The notes beneath the pieces were generated by a model that worked only from the letters and a program-made list of their open reading frames with translations, was not told the DNA's origin and made no database searches. A stretch of DNA of 64,000 nt, from NCBI RefSeq assembly GCF_003609575.1, contig NZ_MBTA01000029.1:62001-126000 (forward strand), given 5' to 3'. Below, one piece after another: positions 7,125 to 15,771 of this stretch. Origin of the DNA: Pelobium manganitolerans. Its GTDB lineage: Bacteria; Bacteroidota; Bacteroidia; Sphingobacteriales; Sphingobacteriaceae. Every line of letters starts with the position of its first letter. Position 1 is the first letter of the stretch. A program made the position numbers and the translations under genes.

Positions 7125-10100
7125 ATGGACTATTCGGAATTACAGGTAACCAGCAATTTCAGTTTTTTAAGGGGGGCTTCGCATCCTGAGGAGTTGGTAG
7201 AGACCGCCGCGATGCTGGGCTACCGCAAGATTGCCATTACCGACCGCAACACACTGGCAGGTATTGTACGTGGGCATGTGGCCGCCCGCAAGCATGATAT
7301 CCAGTTTGTCCCGGCCTGTCGGCTGGATTTATTGGATGGCCCCAGCTTGCTGGCCTATCCTACTAACCTACCTGCTTACAGCACGCTATCTTCTTTATTG
7401 TCCGTAGGCAATCTCCGGGCAGAAAAGGGGAAATGTTTTTTGTACCGTCGGGATGTTTTCGAATATGCCAAGGGCATCCTTTTCATTGCCGTTCCTCCCG
7501 CGGAGCTGGATACCAGCTTTAATTTTTCTGCTGCTTTTGTGGATGATCTAAAGGATTACCAAAAGCATCTCTCCCCTCACCTCTTTCTGGCTACTGTGCG
7601 CAGCTATCAGGGAAACGACCAAAAGAGGCTGTACCGCCTGCGCCAGCTGTCCGATAAGCTGGGTATTCCTTTGGCTGCTACCAATGATGTGCATTATCAT
7701 ATTCCTGAACGCAGGGAATTACAGGATATCCTGACCTGTATCCGCGAGAAGTGCACTATCTATCAGGCTGGCTTTAAACTACATGCCAATGCCGAGCGTT
7801 ACCTGAAACCAGTGGAGGAGATGGAGCGCCTATTCAGACAGTATCCCGATGCCCTTGCCAATGCCCAAAAAATTGCCGATACCTGTAACTTTTCATTGGA
7901 TGAGCTGAAATATATCTACCCTGATGAGCTGACCAGTGATGGACGTACGCCACAGGAGGAGCTTGTTTACCTTACCTGGGCTGGAGCCCGGGAACGCTTT
8001 GGCGAGACTGTTCCTGAAGATGTTGTCCAACAGATTGGTGAAGAGCTGTCCTTTATGGAGAAAAAGAACCTGGCCAGTTATTTTTTGACAGTACATGATC
8101 TGGTGTGTTATGCCCGCAGCAGGAATATCCTGTGCCAGGGCCGTGGTTCGGCGGCCAATTCGGTAGTCTGCTATTGTCTGGGGATTACTTCTGTTGACCC
8201 TACCCGTATCAAGCTGCTATTTGCCCGCTTCATGTCGGATGCCCGGGATGAACCGCCAGATATTGATGTGGATTTTGAGCATGAGCGCAGAGAGGAGGTT
8301 ATCCAGTATATCTATGAAAAGTATGGGCGCCACCGGGCTGCCGTAGTGGCAACCGTTACACAGGAGCGTTATAAAGGAGCTGTCCGCGATGTGGGCAAGG
8401 CTATGGGGCTTTCGGCGGATACCATCAGCAACCTGTCTTCGCGGGTGTGGCGTTATTCCTCGGAATGGCTGGAAAATGTAGACCTGATTGAACAGGGTTT
8501 GAACAGCAAGGATCCCCATCTGCGCAAAACGCTGGAGCTTACTCGGCAACTGATGGGTTTCCCGCGTCAGCTGGGGCAGCATACGGGCGGCTTTGTGATT
8601 ACACAGGGCAAACTTTCTGATTTGTGCCCTATTATGAACGCCCGTATGGAAGGACGTACCTGCATTGAATGGAACAAAGACGATATCGAGGCTCTGGGGT
8701 TCATCAAGGTAGATGTACTGGCTTTGGGCATGCTCACCTGTATCCGCAAAGCTTTTGATCTGGCTAAAGAGCATTATGGTGTGGATCTTACGCTGGCCAA
8801 TATCCCTCCAGACGATCCGAAGGTTTATGAAATGATCAGCCATGCCGATACCATTGGGGTATTCCAGATTGAAAGCCGGGCACAGATGTCTATGCTGCCC
8901 CGCTTAAAGCCCAAAAAGTTTTATGATTTGGTAGTGGAGGTTGCTATTGTCCGCCCGGGGCCTATACAGGGGGATATGGTGCATCCGTATCTGCGCAGGC
9001 GCAACGGGGAAGATCCGGTAGATTATCCTTCAAAGGAACTGGAGAAAATACTGGAAAGGACAATGGGTGTCCCACTCTTCCAGGAGCAGGCCATGGAGAT
9101 TGCCATTGTTGCCGCGGGGTTTACGCCTGCCGAGGCGGATGAGCTGAGGCGCAGCATGGCTACTTTCAAATCGCATGGCAAGGTGACTCTCTTTAGGCAG
9201 AAACTGGTGGACGGTATGGTAGGCAAGGGTTACGAAAAGGAATTTGCGGAAAAGGTGTTCAAGCAGATTGAGGGCTTTGGGAGCTATGGCTTCCCCGAGA
9301 GCCATGCGGCCAGTTTTGCACTACTGGTTTATGTATCTTCCTGGATCAAGTGTCATTATCCTGATGTTTTTGCGGCCGCTATCCTCAATAGCCTGCCTAT
9401 GGGTTTTTATCAGCCTGCACAATTGGTGATTGATGCCCGCAAGCATGGTGTGGAAGTACGGGCGGTTGATATTAACCATTCTTTTTGGGACTATATACTG
9501 GAGCAACAAGCTGGAAAATACAAGGCTTTGCGTTTAGGTTTCAGACAGGTGAACGGGATGAAACGAGAGGATATGGATTTGCTGGTTGCTCGGCGCAGCA
9601 GGCCTTACAGAAATATTACTGAACTGTTGGATATTGGCCTTTCTATATCCTGTTTGGAGAAATTGGCGGATGCGGACGCCTTCCGTTCTATCGGGCTTGA
9701 CCGGAGGCAGGCACTGTGGGAGGTTGCAGCTTTGGCAGATAGCCCCCATGCCCTATTTGAAGGACAGCCTTCGGAAAGTGTGGTGGAACCGCAGATTGCT
9801 CTACCTCTCCTATCGGATGGCGAACATGTGGTGCAAGACTATGCCTTTACTTCACTGTCCTTAAAGGCGCATCCCCTCAGTTTTATTCGCGGGCAACTGG
9901 ACCTGTTGCATGTCACTAGTACCAAAGGTTTGGATGCGGTTTCCGATGGTTCATGGGTCAAGGTTGCCGGTATAGTACTTGTCCGGCAGCGACCGGGTAC
10001 GGCTAAAGGAGTCTGCTTCATTACCATAGAGGACGAAACGGGATATTCCAACATAGTAGTCTGGGAGAACCTGTTCGATAGATACCGGAAGGAAATACTT

Positions 10101-10277
10101 AGTGCCCGCCTGCTGATGGTGGAGGGCAAGTTGCAGAGAGAGGGCGAAGTGGTACATATCGTGGCCAAACGCTGTTTTGATCTTTCGGGACTTCTGCGTC
10201 AGCTAAAAGGGAAAAGTAGTTTGGATGGTACTTCCAGACAGAGGGAGGTTTTTCATAAGGGGAGGAATTTTAAGTAG
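7125..10277 (+). CDS. dnaE2: Error-prone DNA polymerase III alpha subunit DnaE2 (ImuC)
   Basis: 1050 residues from the ATG at 7125 (MDYSELQVTS). The earlier in-frame ATG at 7044 lies inside imuB, whereas 7125 follows a strong Shine-Dalgarno (GGGAGG) and gives the family N-terminus. Order: PHP domain (about 1-270), C-family polymerase core with GRGSAANS and the Asp pair PPDIDVDFEHERR, third catalytic region KVDVLALG, helix-hairpin-helix and a C-terminal OB fold (WVKVAGIVLVRQRPG). DnaE2 is the catalytic subunit of lesion bypass and damage-induced mutagenesis, brought to DNA by ImuB. Last gene of the cassette; no clear terminator follows. Confidence 0.93.
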   Translation: MDYSELQVTSNFSFLRGASHPEELVETAAMLGYRKIAITDRNTLAGIVRGHVAARKHDIQFVPACRLDLLDGPSLLAYPTNLPAYSTLSSLLSVGNLRAEKGKCFLYRRDVFEYAKGILFIAVPPAELDTSFNFSAAFVDDLKDYQKHLSPHLFLATVRSYQGNDQKRLYRLRQLSDKLGIPLAATNDVHYHIPERRELQDILTCIREKCTIYQAGFKLHANAERYLKPVEEMERLFRQYPDALANAQKIADTCNFSLDELKYIYPDELTSDGRTPQEELVYLTWAGARERFGETVPEDVVQQIGEELSFMEKKNLASYFLTVHDLVCYARSRNILCQGRGSAANSVVCYCLGITSVDPTRIKLLFARFMSDARDEPPDIDVDFEHERREEVIQYIYEKYGRHRAAVVATVTQERYKGAVRDVGKAMGLSADTISNLSSRVWRYSSEWLENVDLIEQGLNSKDPHLRKTLELTRQLMGFPRQLGQHTGGFVITQGKLSDLCPIMNARMEGRTCIEWNKDDIEALGFIKVDVLALGMLTCIRKAFDLAKEHYGVDLTLANIPPDDPKVYEMISHADTIGVFQIESRAQMSMLPRLKPKKFYDLVVEVAIVRPGPIQGDMVHPYLRRRNGEDPVDYPSKELEKILERTMGVPLFQEQAMEIAIVAAGFTPAEADELRRSMATFKSHGKVTLFRQKLVDGMVGKGYEKEFAEKVFKQIEGFGSYGFPESHAASFALLVYVSSWIKCHYPDVFAAAILNSLPMGFYQPAQLVIDARKHGVEVRAVDINHSFWDYILEQQAGKYKALRLGFRQVNGMKREDMDLLVARRSRPYRNITELLDIGLSISCLEKLADADAFRSIGLDRRQALWEVAALADSPHALFEGQPSESVVEPQIALPLLSDGEHVVQDYAFTSLSLKAHPLSFIRGQLDLLHVTSTKGLDAVSDGSWVKVAGIVLVRQRPGTAKGVCFITIEDETGYSNIVVWENLFDRYRKEILSARLLMVEGKLQREGEVVHIVAKRCFDLSGLLRQLKGKSSLDGTSRQREVFHKGRNFK

Positions 10278-10359
10278 GTACAAAATGGAATTAATAATTG
10301 CCCAAAAGCATCTATTTATCCTCTTATCTCATGAACTTTATTAGCGAAGAAGCCCAGCT

Positions 10360-10384
10360 GGTCGTAGCGGGGACGCTACAACCA
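10360..10384 (+). repeat. REP-like repeat, copy 1
   Basis: A 25-nt unit starting GGTCGTAGCGGGGACGC and ending ACAACCA. Its core TAGCG-GGGA-CGCTA can form a tight hairpin. Copy 2 lies 110 bp downstream, and an inverted CGCTACGAC lies at 10392-10400. Confidence 0.7.
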
Positions 10385-10441
10385 AACTAAACGCTACGAC
10401 TAGTATCAATGGGATGTATATGGCGTGAAAAACCTATTTGT

Positions 10442-10472
10442 GAGATGTTTCACTATCGTTCAACATGACGCG
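10442..10472 (+). repeat. GAGATG...CATGACG interspersed-repeat-like element
   Basis: Resembles the short GAGATG-TTTC-...-CAACATGACG palindromic repeats found in many copies in Bacteroidota genomes. Recognised from memory of such repeats, not from a second copy in this window. Confidence 0.4.
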
Positions 10473-10493
10473 ACTCACATAAGATTATAAGAA

Positions 10494-10517
10494 GGTCGTA
10501 GCGGGACGCCACAACCA
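10494..10517 (+). repeat. REP-like repeat, copy 2
   Basis: A 24-nt unit starting GGTCGTAGCGGGACGCC and ending ACAACCA. It differs from copy 1 by one deleted G and one T-to-C change, in the same orientation. The stem is weakened by the substitution. Confidence 0.7.
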
Positions 10518-10621
10518 GTATAGTCCGTCAATAATAAAATGTATTCGGTCTTTTTATGTAGTTTCTATTTTTGAAATAAGGACCAATTTGAAGCCACAAT
10601 ATTTTGGCAGAATTCACAAAT

Positions 10622-11713
10622 CTACCTTACACATCTAAATCCGGTGTTGCTAAGTCCAGAATCACTTGAACTTTTCATCCGTCTTGCTACGCGGTAACCC
10701 GAACAGTAGCTATCGTTACACAGATAAGAACCGCCTCTTGTAACTTTCTTTGGGGTATATGGCTCGTCGGGGTCATAACTATCAGCTGGGCCTTTCGGAT
10801 TTTTGACGCCCATGGGATTGGCCACTTTCGCATAATAATCATTTCTGTACCAATCGGAACACCACTCCCAAACGTTGCCGCCCATATCGTATAGCCCGTA
10901 TCCGTTGGGTTTATACTGCTTCACGGGCGCCAAACCTTCAAAGCCGTCTTTCCCGGTGTTTTCGTAGGGGAAATTTCCGTCCCAAGAGTTTGCTTTGCTA
11001 GCACCAAGGCCTATGCCTTCATTTCCCCAGGGATAAACCTTATTAGTTTGTCCTCCGCGGGCGGCATATTCCCATTCTGCCTCGGTTGGTAAGCGCTTAC
11101 CGGCCCATTTGCAATAGGCCATGGCATCGTCCCAGCTTATATGTACCACAGGATAATTTTCTTTACCTGTTAAATCAGACTTCGGCCCTTCCGGATGTTT
11201 CCAATCTGCACCGGGAATCCAGCTCCACCACTGCCTGTAATCATTTAAATCTACGGGGTGGTTAGGCGGCGTAAAAACTAAGGACGCAGCAACCAGCTGA
11301 CTCTCGTCTGGTTTGGGGGTGTTGGGCGGTAATTGTTTCTTCAGCTCTTCCCAATCTGGCTTGCGCTCTGCCGTGGTAACATAACCGGTTGCATTAACAA
11401 ATTCTGCAAACTGAGCATTAGTTACCTCGTGTTCATCCATATAAAAGCCATCCAAAATCACCAAATGTTTGGGGTATTCATCAGGGTCTGCCTGTGCATT
11501 GTCTCCGCCCATCATAAACTCTCCGCCGGGGATTTTAACCATCCCAGCGGTTGAGGTATCCCCACTAAATTTTATATCGTTGATACCAACAAGGGCTTTA
11601 TCCGCGCTAGCGTTTTCCGTTGCACTTTGTGGCTTTTTATTTTGACTGCAAGCTACCGTTACAACAGAAAAAGCCGCCAAAGCCATATACGGCATCATTT
11701 TAAAACACAACAT
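10622..11713 (-). CDS. Formylglycine-generating enzyme (SUMF1 family) lipoprotein
   Basis: 363 residues from the ATG at 11713; the frame also extends to a GTG at 11737. A lipoprotein signal ends in SVVTVAC (Cys22). The rest is an FGE-sulfatase fold: IPGGEFMMGG, GFYMDEHEVTNAQFAEFV, RLPTEAEWEYAARGG, NVWEWCSDWYR and RGGSYLCNDSYC. Cys332 and Cys337 have the same spacing as the copper-binding active-site cysteines of human FGE (Cys336/Cys341), so this looks like a genuine sulfatase-activating enzyme rather than a generic SUMF1-domain protein. FGE oxidises the Cys of C-x-P-S-R to formylglycine. A fitting sulfatase lies at 29198-30802. The gene is monocistronic; a cell-envelope location is inferred. 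Confidence 0.85.
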   Translation of the reverse strand: MLCFKMMPYMALAAFSVVTVACSQNKKPQSATENASADKALVGINDIKFSGDTSTAGMVKIPGGEFMMGGDNAQADPDEYPKHLVILDGFYMDEHEVTNAQFAEFVNATGYVTTAERKPDWEELKKQLPPNTPKPDESQLVAASLVFTPPNHPVDLNDYRQWWSWIPGADWKHPEGPKSDLTGKENYPVVHISWDDAMAYCKWAGKRLPTEAEWEYAARGGQTNKVYPWGNEGIGLGASKANSWDGNFPYENTGKDGFEGLAPVKQYKPNGYGLYDMGGNVWEWCSDWYRNDYYAKVANPMGVKNPKGPADSYDPDEPYTPKKVTRGGSYLCNDSYCSGYRVARRMKSSSDSGLSNTGFRCVR

Positions 11714-12114
11714 ATTTAACAAATTATATAATTGCACAATTATATTAAAATATTATAAAGAACCTCTTAAAATAAGCTTGTGCGGATTTTTCAGTTGCTC
11801 GGTATGGTTGTTAACTATCTACACCGAAGCTTAAACGCGTTTGATAGTTCGAAAAGTACTTTTCTCAATCTAAATTGATTGTAACCAGTATCCTGCTTCT
11901 ACGTATTTAGGCGGTATCGCAATGATGCGGCTTCGGTGCACATAGCCTTAAAAAATCTTTTAGCCAAATAAGAGAAGGTTACAGAAAGGTCTTCGTGTAT
12001 CACACTGAGCCTAAAGGGATGCTAAGACCGGTATTTAGGCACTCAAATTGCTCCCAGCTTCGGCAATTAACTTTCAATTGTGGCAATAAAATCCTTTTAT
12101 TACGTTTAGCTTCT
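11714..12114. other. Divergent intergenic region; nothing recognised
   Basis: This space separates the FGE gene (minus) from the lipoprotein gene (plus). The part next to the FGE gene is very AT-rich and presumably holds its promoter, but no TAnnTTTG element was found. The plus-strand frame is open from 11995, but its first 40 codons look non-coding and precede a better start at 12115. Confidence 0.5.
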
Positions 12115-12867
12115 ATGCCTTTTAAGCCCTTGTATCTTGCATGTTTTATTTTTATAGCCAGCGCGTTGTTTGTTTCCTGCTCTTCCGTTTACATGCCCAA
12201 TGTACCCAATAGCCCCATGCTGAGCGCAAAAAATGAGATCCATGCTTCGGGACATGTTTCCCTAAAAGGGAATCTGAGTTTTAATACGGCATACGCGGTA
12301 TCAGACCACATAGGGGTATTGTTCAACGGTGCTTTTATTGATCAAAACCGGCGGAAAAAAGATTTTAGTCAGGACTTGGTAGAGGGGGGCGTGGGCTATT
12401 TTACCACCTTTGGCAAAGACAACCAACGGATTTTAGAAATTTACGGTGGCTTAGGCGCCGGCACTACCAAAAGACTTTACCGCAGCTTTGAAAAAGACGA
12501 TATCATAAGTACTGACTTGCAAAATGTACGCTTTAACAAAAGCTTCTTGCAGGTAAATTACAGTACCAAAGAAAGAAACTCGGTCACGCTATTCTCCAAA
12601 AAATTCCCGCTTAACTACGGCACTATTTTCAGGCTGAGCCATGTTAGCATGACAAAGTTTGACCGAAACGGTATCAATCAACCATTAGAAGACAATATTT
12701 TTATTGAACCTGTTTTTTTTACGCGGATGAAGCTGAACAAAAATTTTCAGCTACAATATACCACAGGAAGCAATATAGGCTTAAAAAACCGGGATTTTTT
12801 AACCGCCGGAAGCTCTGTGTTCACCATCGGCTTGATTGTTAACCTAGGCGGATCTAAAATTTTCTGA
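12115..12867 (+). CDS. Lipoprotein of unknown function
   Basis: 251 residues from the ATG at 12115. This start is chosen over 11995 because it begins directly with a lipoprotein signal peptide (MPFKPLYLACFIFIASALF, lipobox FVSC, Cys22). The mature part is rich in short alternating strands with aromatic ends (GHVSLKGNLSFNTAYAVSDH, HIGVLFNGAFID, EGGVGYFTTFG) and ends TIGLIVNLGG, which suggests a small beta-barrel or porin-like fold of the kind seen in 'outer membrane beta-barrel' annotations. No family was recognised with confidence. It stands alone between the FGE gene and lysS, followed by a GGCCTT...AAGGCC hairpin (12910-12927) without a T-run. Confidence 0.6.
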   Translation: MPFKPLYLACFIFIASALFVSCSSVYMPNVPNSPMLSAKNEIHASGHVSLKGNLSFNTAYAVSDHIGVLFNGAFIDQNRRKKDFSQDLVEGGVGYFTTFGKDNQRILEIYGGLGAGTTKRLYRSFEKDDIISTDLQNVRFNKSFLQVNYSTKERNSVTLFSKKFPLNYGTIFRLSHVSMTKFDRNGINQPLEDNIFIEPVFFTRMKLNKNFQLQYTTGSNIGLKNRDFLTAGSSVFTIGLIVNLGGSKIF

Positions 12868-13021
12868 TGAAACTGTGTAGGCTGCTGCGTTAACGATAGT
12901 AGCGGTACCGGCCTTGTGGCTAAGGCCTGTGCAGTATGAGCGGATAGCGTGTTTAAACGCCCAAATAGCGCTAATTGACTTAAAGATAAAGCGCTTACCT
13001 GCTTAAATCAAGATTAAATTT

Positions 13022-13038
13022 TAAATTTGCGCAAATTT
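13022..13038 (+). promoter_or_regulatory. lysS promoter element overlapping a 16-bp perfect palindrome
   Basis: TAAATTTG at 13022-13029 matches TAnnTTTG 15 bp before the lysS ATG. It overlaps AAATTTGCGCAAATTT at 13023-13038, a perfect palindrome that could be an operator. No -33 element is evident, so the promoter call is moderate and the operator call weak. Confidence 0.35.
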
Positions 13039-13044
13039 TAATTT

Positions 13045-14766
13045 ATGAGCGCACTTTCAGAACAAGAGATCCAAAGACGCGAGTCTTTAAACGAATTAAG
13101 GAGGTTAGGGATAAACCCCTACCCCGCAGAGGCATACCCAGTTAACGCCAATGCGAAGGATATTTTGGCTAACTACGAAAGAGAAAAGACCGCTTATAAG
13201 AACATTAGCATTGCCGGCCGTATCATGACGCGCCGTATCATGGGAAATGCTTCTTTTGTTGAGATACAAGATGCCACGGGCCGTTTACAGGTGTACATCC
13301 GCCGTGATGATATTTGCCCCGATGAAGATAAAACGCTTTACAATACCGTGTTTAAAAAACTGTTGGATATTGGCGATTTTATTGGTGTTAAGGGTTACGT
13401 TTTTACCACCCAAACCGGCGAAATTTCTTTGCACGCCACAGAAATGACTTTGCTATCAAAATCGTTAAAACCTTTGCCTATTGTGAAACGCGATGAGGAA
13501 GGCAATGTTTACGATGGTTTTACCGACCCAGAGCTACGCTACCGTATGCGTTATGTGGATTTAACCGTAAACCCAGAGTATAAAGAAATTTTTAAAACCC
13601 GCTCAAAAGTAATTAGCACCATGCGTAATTATTTTGATGAGCATGGATGGATGGAGGTAGAAACTCCAATTTTACAGGCGGTACACGGCGGTGCGGCAGC
13701 GCGCCCGTTTAACACGCACCACAACACTTTAGATATGCCTTTGTTTTTGCGCATAGCTAATGAGCTTTATCTAAAAAGGTTAATTGTTGCAGGGTTTGAA
13801 GGGGTGTACGAGTTTGGAAAAATGTTTAGGAACGAGGGGATGGATCGTACGCACAATCCTGAATTTACCGCAATGGAAATTTATGTGGCCTACAAAGATT
13901 ATATCTGGATGATGGCCATGGTAGAAGAGTGTTTAGAAAAAGTGGCTGTTGCGGTAAACGGAAAATCTACCGCCCAAGTTGGTGAAAACCTGATTGAATT
14001 TGCAGGGCCTTACACCAAACTATCCATGTATGATTCTATTGAAAAATACACAGGAATTGATGTTTCCGCGATGGATGAAGATGCCTTACGCGCCACTTGC
14101 GCCAGCCTTAACATTGCCGTTGATGCCAGTATGGGTCGCGGTAAATTGGTAGATGCCATTTTTGGCGAAAAGGTAGAGCATCACCTGATTCAGCCTACAT
14201 TTATTACCGACTATCCTATTGAAATGACGCCTTTGGCGAAAAAACACCGCAGTAAAGAAGGTTTGGTAGAACGCTTTGAGCTTTTTGTAAACGGAAAAGA
14301 AATAGCCAACGCTTACTCTGAACTTAATGATGCGATTGACCAAAAAGAGCGCTTTGAAGATCAGCTAAAATTGGCGGCGCGTGGCGATGACGAGGCTATG
14401 GCTATGGATGATGATTTTGTGCGTGCTTTAGAGTACGGCATGCCTCCTACCGCGGGTTTAGGTATCGGCATTGACCGTTTGGTGATGATGATGACCAACC
14501 AACAGAGCATCCAAGAAGTGCTGTTTTTCCCGCAGATGCGCCCAGAGAAAAAAGCGAAAGTATTTAGCGATGACGATTTTGTGGCTTTAGGTATTCCGGC
14601 GGTTTGGGTTCCGGTGTTGCGTAAAATGAACATCAACAGTCCGGAAGATTTGAAGGCAGCAAACCCAAACAAAGTTTTTAACGATTTGGGCGGTATGCGC
14701 AAAAAAATGAAGCTTGATGTAGCCATGCCTCAAAAAGAAGAGGTGATGGCCTGGTTTGGGGCGTAG
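13045..14766 (+). CDS. lysS: Lysyl-tRNA synthetase, class II
   Basis: 573 residues. An N-terminal OB-fold anticodon-binding domain (ISIAGRIMTRRIMGNASFVE..., about 55-145) is followed by the class II core with ETPILQAVHGGAAARPF, motif 2 (FRNEGMDRTHNPEF) and motif 3 (GLGIGIDRLVMMM). It charges tRNA-Lys in the cytoplasm. About 70 residues after motif 3 form a C-terminal extension (DDDFVALGIPAVWVPVLRKM...), with a helical, helix-hairpin-helix-like look, typical of Bacteroidota LysRS and absent from E. coli LysS. Monocistronic, with its own promoter-like element and a strong terminator. Confidence 0.97.
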   Translation: MSALSEQEIQRRESLNELRRLGINPYPAEAYPVNANAKDILANYEREKTAYKNISIAGRIMTRRIMGNASFVEIQDATGRLQVYIRRDDICPDEDKTLYNTVFKKLLDIGDFIGVKGYVFTTQTGEISLHATEMTLLSKSLKPLPIVKRDEEGNVYDGFTDPELRYRMRYVDLTVNPEYKEIFKTRSKVISTMRNYFDEHGWMEVETPILQAVHGGAAARPFNTHHNTLDMPLFLRIANELYLKRLIVAGFEGVYEFGKMFRNEGMDRTHNPEFTAMEIYVAYKDYIWMMAMVEECLEKVAVAVNGKSTAQVGENLIEFAGPYTKLSMYDSIEKYTGIDVSAMDEDALRATCASLNIAVDASMGRGKLVDAIFGEKVEHHLIQPTFITDYPIEMTPLAKKHRSKEGLVERFELFVNGKEIANAYSELNDAIDQKERFEDQLKLAARGDDEAMAMDDDFVRALEYGMPPTAGLGIGIDRLVMMMTNQQSIQEVLFFPQMRPEKKAKVFSDDDFVALGIPAVWVPVLRKMNINSPEDLKAANPNKVFNDLGGMRKKMKLDVAMPQKEEVMAWFGA

Positions 14767-14817
14767 GCGGAGTGGTGGTTGAGTAGTGAGTAATTTAACA
14801 GAATTGCATAAAACAGA

Positions 14818-14851
14818 AAAACCTGACTGGTTGAAAGTCAGGTTTTTTTTT
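14818..14851 (+). terminator. Rho-independent terminator of lysS, probably bidirectional
   Basis: AAAACCTGACT (14818-14828) pairs with AGTCAGGTTTT (14836-14846) across a 7-nt loop, followed by a T-run to 14851. It lies between the convergent lysS and cytochrome c genes, and the A-run on the other arm lets it serve both strands. Confidence 0.85.
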
Positions 14852-14865
14852 GGAGACCATTGGAA

Positions 14866-15384
14866 CTAGCCTTTATCGTTTTTCCTTAAAAATTCCAAAA
14901 TCTGGCGGGCCTCATCGTCAGATACGTTCTGGAACGTCATTTGCACCAGGTGCTTTTCAAATAAAGCTTTGGCAACCGGATCTTTTTTTGTCATTTCTTC
15001 CGGGTTGGTAATCATGTTCATGATCCACTCTGGCGTACGTAAATTGGTGATGTTTTTTAGTCCTGGGCCTACCAGTTTTTCGTCGGTAGTTTTATGACAG
15101 GCCGTGCATTTAGTATCAAAGATAGCCTGACCTTTTGTAGCCATCGCTTCATCTATGGTTGCACCAACATCTACCGAGGTAAAACGGCCTACACCCTTAC
15201 TGTCGCTCTTTGCGTCTGGATCTAAAACGGCATCGTCATTTGCATCTGCCTCGTCTGTTGTAGCACTGCTGTTGGCTTCTGTGTTTGATGAGTCAGTGTT
15301 GTTGCTGTTTCCGCCACAAGACGAAAAAAAAGCACTTCCTGCTAGCATTGCAATGGCAACGCTTAAAACTTGTATTTTTTTCAT
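14866..15384 (-). CDS. Monohaem cytochrome c lipoprotein
   Basis: 172 residues. A lipoprotein signal peptide ends in FFSSC (Cys23). A low-complexity linker rich in Asn, Ser, Thr, Asp and Ala (about 24-62) is followed by a class I cytochrome c domain with the haem-binding CTACH motif (residues 93-97) and a likely axial Met149 in LVQMTF, before the usual C-terminal helix (SDDEARQILEFLRKN). It is probably anchored in the envelope and carries electrons in a respiratory or oxidative reaction; the partner is unknown. The gene is transcribed towards lysS and shares its terminator region. Confidence 0.85.
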   Translation of the reverse strand: MKKIQVLSVAIAMLAGSAFFSSCGGNSNNTDSSNTEANSSATTDEADANDDAVLDPDAKSDSKGVGRFTSVDVGATIDEAMATKGQAIFDTKCTACHKTTDEKLVGPGLKNITNLRTPEWIMNMITNPEEMTKKDPVAKALFEKHLVQMTFQNVSDDEARQILEFLRKNDKG

Positions 15385-15480
15385 GGTTCTTAAAAATTTG
15401 GTTTAAAAGATAACACAAAGTAAAGTCCTTAATTTTTTCTTTTGTGAATTATTCTTTTTTTAGAACCTTTCTAAAACCCG

Positions 15481-15771
15481 TCACTCATAAATCTGCAACC
15501 GGTGTTGCAGGTTTTGGATTTGGTGTTGCAAGTCCTCCACCTGATTTAGCAGATGGAAAACGGCATCAATCCCTGCTACGTTAATTTGCAAATCTTGGTG
15601 CAAGCGAAACATTTTCTCTAAATGGCGCAAGGCTTCCTGGTGTATGCAAGGCGCATTCTCTAGATAAGTGATCTCCAGTAAGTCGTTATTCTTCAAATCT
15701 TCAATGAAGGTCATCTCAATTTGATAATGATCGCAAAGCGATGCTAAGGTGATGTATTCGTTATTTGTCAT
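15481..15771 (-). CDS. CbpM-like chaperone modulator
   Basis: 96 residues. The N-terminal half ([20 protein letters not shown]) matches the MerR-like fold of CbpM, which binds the J domain of CbpA and inhibits its co-chaperone and DNA-binding activities. The C-terminal part ([18 protein letters not shown]) is a coiled coil of Leu/Gln heptads. It overlaps the end of the upstream cbpA-like gene by 11 bp in another frame, which indicates tight coupling and a partner role. Identification rests on the fold-like sequence and the adjacent J protein. Confidence 0.8.
   Translation of the reverse strand: MTNNEYITLASLCDHYQIEMTFIEDLKNNDLLEITYLENAPCIHQEALRHLEKMFRLHQDLQINVAGIDAVFHLLNQVEDLQHQIQNLQHRLQIYE

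Larger units (their letters stand above)
10278..10621. other. Intergenic region after dnaE2 packed with REP-like repeats
   Basis: No coding frame is convincing. The region contains two near-identical copies of a GTCGTAGCG-containing palindromic repeat, an inverted partial copy (CGCTACGAC, 10392-10400), and a third element resembling the GAGATG...CATGACG repeats scattered in Bacteroidota genomes. Both flanking genes end here, so it is a convergent intergenic space. Confidence 0.65.

Noticed and set aside
8217..8843. 208-codon minus-strand ORF over dnaE2
   Set aside because: A shadow frame opposite a highly conserved polymerase core; no start context, signal or family resemblance.
11995..12114. 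ATG at 11995 as start of the orphan lipoprotein
   Set aside because: It would bury the signal peptide behind 40 unrelated residues; 12115 places it at the N-terminus.
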